Position numbers and translations under genes: made by a program
Source of the DNA: Bacteroidota bacterium
GTDB taxonomy: Bacteria > Bacteroidota > Bacteroidia > Flavobacteriales > Weeksellaceae
NCBI GenBank assembly: GCA_023387375.1
Contig: JAEWIE010000022.1
Span: forward strand, 1 to 7,717
Direction of reading: 5' to 3'
Length of the DNA stretch: 7,717 bases
Shown: in pieces, positions 5,493 to 7,717 of the stretch
Layout: each line of letters starts with the position of its first letter
Numbering within the stretch: the first letter of the stretch is position 1
The notes under the pieces: generated by a model
The model's input: only the letters and a program-made list of their open reading frames with translations
Database searches by the model: none
What the model was told of the DNA's origin: nothing

Positions 5493-6970
5493 AGTTCTTC
5501 TTGGTTATGTTTTATTATTTCGTTTGCTACAATTTTACCAGATACGATGGACGGGGGAACTCCGGGTCCGGGAACGGTCAATTGACCCGTGTAGAATAAA
5601 TTTTTCAACTTTTTATTTCTTATTTTAGGTTTCAAAACTGCCGTTTGACCAAGTGTGTTTGCTAGTCCGTAGGCATTGCCGCCGTACGCATTGTAATCTG
5701 AAATAAAATCACTGACACAGAAGCTTCTTTTGTATTCTATCTTTGAGTGCAAATCGGCTATGCCCGTATGTTTTTCAATTCTTGAAAGCATCTCCATTAA
5801 ATACTTTTCCCGTATTGATTCTTCATCATTTATTCCGATTGCCAAAGGCATCAACAAAAACAGGTTTTCTTTGTCCTTAGGAGCAACATTATCATCTGTT
5901 TTTGATGGGCAACAAACATAAAAAAGAGGCTTTTCCGGCCATTTCTTCTCTCCATAAATACAATCAATGTGGTCGTCTAAATTATTTTCAAAGAAGAGTG
6001 TATGATGTTTTAAGTTGGGAATAATTTGATTGATACCTAAATAATAGATCAAACTTGATGGTGCAAATGTTCTGCTTTTCCAATATGCGTCAGAATAATT
6101 TCTGAGGTCTTTATTTAAAAGCGCTTCTGTATGATGATAATCGGAAGAAGCAATTACAATATCGAATTCATAAGTCTCTCCATTGATCGTTAAAGATCTT
6201 ACTTTGCCATTTTGTGTATTTATACTTTCAACAGTTTTGTTAAAATGAAAAATTGCACCTTGGTTTTCAGCTACTTTTTTCATAGCCAATACCAATTGAT
6301 AGAACCCACCTATAGGATAATGTGTTCCTAAGGCATAACCCCCATAGTTCATCAAACTATACAGTGCAGGAATATTTTTCGGAGATGCACCCAGAAATAT
6401 TACAGGAAACTCCATCAATGTTCTTAATTTTTCGCTTTTGAAGTATTTAGCCACATAGGTTCTGAAGTTCGTCAGCAAATCTAATCTCAATGCACTTTTC
6501 GCTATTTTAGGAGAAATGAATTCTGACCAATTATGGCAAGGTTTAGTCACGAAATCTTGCATCCCGACTTCATATTTGAATTTAGCCGATTGCATAAATT
6601 TTTCTAATTGTAATCCTGCACCCTTTTCGATTTGTTCGAACAAAATTTTTAATTCCTCTAAACTTTCAGGTACACTGATTTTCTTTTGTGAAAAGATCAT
6701 TTCAAACTGTGGGTTTAACGAAATCAGCTCGAAGAAATCAGAGGTTTTGTAGCCGAAATCAGCAAAAAAACTTTCAATAATGTCTGGCATCCAGTACCAA
6801 CTTGGTCCCATATCAAATACGTAACCTTCTTGGGTGGAAAATTGCCTTGCTCTTCCACCTGGCTGCTCGTGTTTTTCAAATACGTGAACCTCATATTCTG
6901 CTTTTGCCAAATAAGCTGTAGCAGACAATCCCGAAAAACCGGAACCGATAACGGCTATTTTTTTCTTCAT
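5489..6970 (-). CDS. crtI: Phytoene desaturase (lycopene-forming, CrtI type)
   Basis: A 493-residue FAD-dependent amine-oxidase-fold enzyme that introduces double bonds into phytoene to give lycopene. The N-terminus has the dinucleotide-binding motif IAVIGSGFSGLSA (G9, G11, G14) followed by VHVFEKHEQPGGRARQF, and next GYVFDMGPSWYWMPD. The C-terminal signature LFYTGQLTVPGPGVPPSIVSGKIVANEI is the bacterial-type phytoene dehydrogenase ending that completes the FAD site. Length matches the family (about 490-510). Start choice: GTG at 6971-6973 and ATG at 6968-6970 are adjacent in the same frame. I prefer the ATG, whose A is shared with the MarR stop codon TGA, because it gives the usual MKKKIAVIGSG beginning; the GTG would add one residue. 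The number of desaturation steps is not provable from sequence, but the downstream lycopene cyclase implies four. Confidence 0.95.
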   Translation of the reverse strand: MKKKIAVIGSGFSGLSATAYLAKAEYEVHVFEKHEQPGGRARQFSTQEGYVFDMGPSWYWMPDIIESFFADFGYKTSDFFELISLNPQFEMIFSQKKISVPESLEELKILFEQIEKGAGLQLEKFMQSAKFKYEVGMQDFVTKPCHNWSEFISPKIAKSALRLDLLTNFRTYVAKYFKSEKLRTLMEFPVIFLGASPKNIPALYSLMNYGGYALGTHYPIGGFYQLVLAMKKVAENQGAIFHFNKTVESINTQNGKVRSLTINGETYEFDIVIASSDYHHTEALLNKDLRNYSDAYWKSRTFAPSSLIYYLGINQIIPNLKHHTLFFENNLDDHIDCIYGEKKWPEKPLFYVCCPSKTDDNVAPKDKENLFLLMPLAIGINDEESIREKYLMEMLSRIEKHTGIADLHSKIEYKRSFCVSDFISDYNAYGGNAYGLANTLGQTAVLKPKIRNKKLKNLFYTGQLTVPGPGVPPSIVSGKIVANEIIKHNQEEL

Positions 6971-7629
6971 CACCTTTTATCTTTTAAAGCTTTATCCAAT
7001 AAATGTTGCGGTTCAATATTCTTATCATAAATAGGTTTATGAAAATCATTGAGTTTATTGAGCAATCTGATTAATTCCATTTTTTCGCTACGCGTTAAAT
7101 CTCCTGTCACGATTTCAGTTGCTTTTCTGATTTTGTCCATTTGATTTCCCAAAACTTTAAGTCCCGTATTGCTGATTTTTAATACTTTACTTCTTTTGTC
7201 AATTTCAGAATCAGTTTGATCCACCCAACCTTGTGCAATCAACCGGTTGATAATTTGCATTCCGGCAGGTTTTTCATGTACATTCTTTTTTATCAAGTCC
7301 ATTTTAGTCATTTTCCCAAAAGCTTTTAGGGTAATGAGGTAGATAAAATCTTCCTGTGTTGAAAAATCCGAGCCGAACAGGGCTGATTTTGAATAACTCT
7401 TGGCATATCTGTTCATATGAACAATCAACGTATTGATGACGCTTTCAGGACTTCGTCCGTTTTCTTTTCCTTCCCAATTAGGTTCATTGTTTAATAAATC
7501 ACCTTCATAATTGGCAACGATCCATCTTTTAAAGCCTTCGATATCATTAGGATATCTGCTTTGTGAAAAATTATCTGCTTCGAATTCTTCAAGTAAATTG
7601 ACAACATTTTTTAAAATATCATATTTCAC
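6970..7629 (-). CDS. MarR-family transcriptional regulator
   Basis: A 219-residue winged-helix regulator. The DNA-binding domain occupies about 90-165: FSTQEDFIYLITLKAFGKMTKMDLIKKN (helices 2-3), then KPAGMQIINRLIAQGWVDQ (recognition helix), and a wing with SEIDKRSKVLKISNTGLKVL, whose D144-K-R-S matches the conserved D-R wing motif of MarR proteins. Helices before residue 85 and after 165 should form the dimer interface and ligand pocket. The protein is longer than the usual 140-160 residues, mostly because of an N-terminal helical extension. The start is GTG (7627-7629); no in-frame ATG lies nearby. As first gene of the operon, directly under a palindrome-bearing promoter, it is most simply a self-regulating controller of carotenoid synthesis, typically a repressor. 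The signal it senses is unknown. Confidence 0.9.
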   Translation of the reverse strand: MKYDILKNVVNLLEEFEADNFSQSRYPNDIEGFKRWIVANYEGDLLNNEPNWEGKENGRSPESVINTLIVHMNRYAKSYSKSALFGSDFSTQEDFIYLITLKAFGKMTKMDLIKKNVHEKPAGMQIINRLIAQGWVDQTDSEIDKRSKVLKISNTGLKVLGNQMDKIRKATEIVTGDLTRSEKMELIRLLNKLNDFHKPIYDKNIEPQHLLDKALKDKR

Positions 7630-7632
7630 ATC

Positions 7633-7656
7633 AGTATATTATTATACAAATATACT
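7633..7656 (-). promoter_or_regulatory. Perfect inverted repeat, candidate MarR operator
   Basis: AGTATATT (7633-7640), an 8-base spacer, then AATATACT (7649-7656), a perfect 8-bp palindrome arm pair. It lies 3 bases upstream of the regulator's GTG start and overlaps the best -7 promoter element. The size, AT-rich symmetry and location fit the usual MarR operator design, in which the dimer blocks polymerase. Direct binding is inferred. Confidence 0.6.
7647..7654 (-). promoter_or_regulatory. Bacteroidota-type -7 promoter element of the carotenoid operon
   Basis: On the minus strand the bases read TATATTTG, an exact match to the Bacteroidota -7 consensus TAnnTTTG. Transcription would start near 7640, leaving a leader of only about 10 bases before the GTG. 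A clear -33 TTG element is not visible at the right distance (only a CTTTT-like stretch). The promoter may therefore be weak or need an activator. The surrounding DNA is so AT-rich that chance matches are possible. Confidence 0.45.
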
Positions 7657-7671
7657 ATAAATTATATTAAA

Positions 7672-7687
7672 AGTATTTTTTTATACT
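7672..7687 (-). promoter_or_regulatory. Second AGTAT/ATACT palindrome upstream of the promoter
   Basis: AGTAT (7672-7676) and ATACT (7683-7687) face each other across a run of six T. They share their core with the palindrome at 7633-7656. The sequence TATACTA recurs at 7651-7657 and 7682-7688, exactly 31 bases apart, about three helical turns, so two regulator dimers could sit on the same DNA face. It would be an auxiliary operator; this is inference from symmetry in AT-rich DNA. Confidence 0.4.
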
Positions 7688-7717
7688 AAATATTGAGTAA
7701 TTTTAACAATACAACCG

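Noticed and set aside
6971..6973. GTG as the start of crtI
   Set aside because: It adds only one residue before an ATG that overlaps the MarR stop (TGATG) and gives the usual family start. It cannot be fully excluded.
1..7717. CRISPR arrays, tRNA or rRNA genes, riboswitches
   Set aside because: No regularly spaced repeats, cloverleaf-like sequence or long structured leader was seen. The operon leader is only about 10 bases by the best promoter guess.

Overview
The window reads as part of a Bacteroidota chromosome, probably Sphingobacteriaceae or a close relative. The evidence is AT-rich coding sequence, a TAnnTTTG-type -7 promoter element, near absence of Shine-Dalgarno sequences, and protein families and gene order typical of zeaxanthin-type carotenoid clusters in that phylum. 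This assignment rests on protein character, not on a marker gene.

Layout. Positions 1-432 (+) hold the C-terminal end of an RND (AcrB-like) efflux pump, followed by a good hairpin terminator (470-504). Positions 523 to about 866 (+) hold a decayed IS3-family transposase. It still shows the first and second Asp regions of the DDE domain, but it is frameshifted and carries stop codons. Everything from 867 to 7629 lies on the minus strand as one compact, mostly overlapping operon. In transcription order it contains: a MarR-type regulator, phytoene desaturase (crtI), phytoene synthase (crtB), a small exported protein of unknown function, an SRPBCC protein, beta-carotene hydroxylase (crtZ), a fused CrtYcd-type lycopene cyclase, a Blc-like lipocalin lipoprotein, a scar made of two gene remnants, and a TIGR01777/DUF1731 family epimerase-like protein. 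Positions 7630-7717 are the AT-rich promoter region, with two palindromes sharing an AGTAT/ATACT core that are good candidate operators for the MarR protein.

How the genes work together. CrtB makes phytoene from two geranylgeranyl diphosphates, CrtI desaturates it to lycopene, the CrtYcd-like enzyme cyclises both ends to beta-carotene, and CrtZ adds the 3 and 3' hydroxyls. The expected product is zeaxanthin. No ketolase, glycosyltransferase or GGPP synthase gene is visible here. The lipocalin, SRPBCC, epimerase and exported protein are recurrent companions without assigned steps.

Most notable observation. The apparent 90-codon gene at 1763-2035 is not a real small gene. Its 5' part, read in another frame, is the N-terminus of a DNA photolyase/cryptochrome (FRRDLRLEDN motif). 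Its 3' part is the C-terminus of an isopentenyl-diphosphate isomerase (Idi). A large internal deletion appears to have joined the two, and a nearby frameshift leaves a continuous reading frame from the lipocalin stop to the epimerase start. The operon seems to have lost a photorepair gene and its isoprenoid-supply gene while keeping translational coupling to the last gene.
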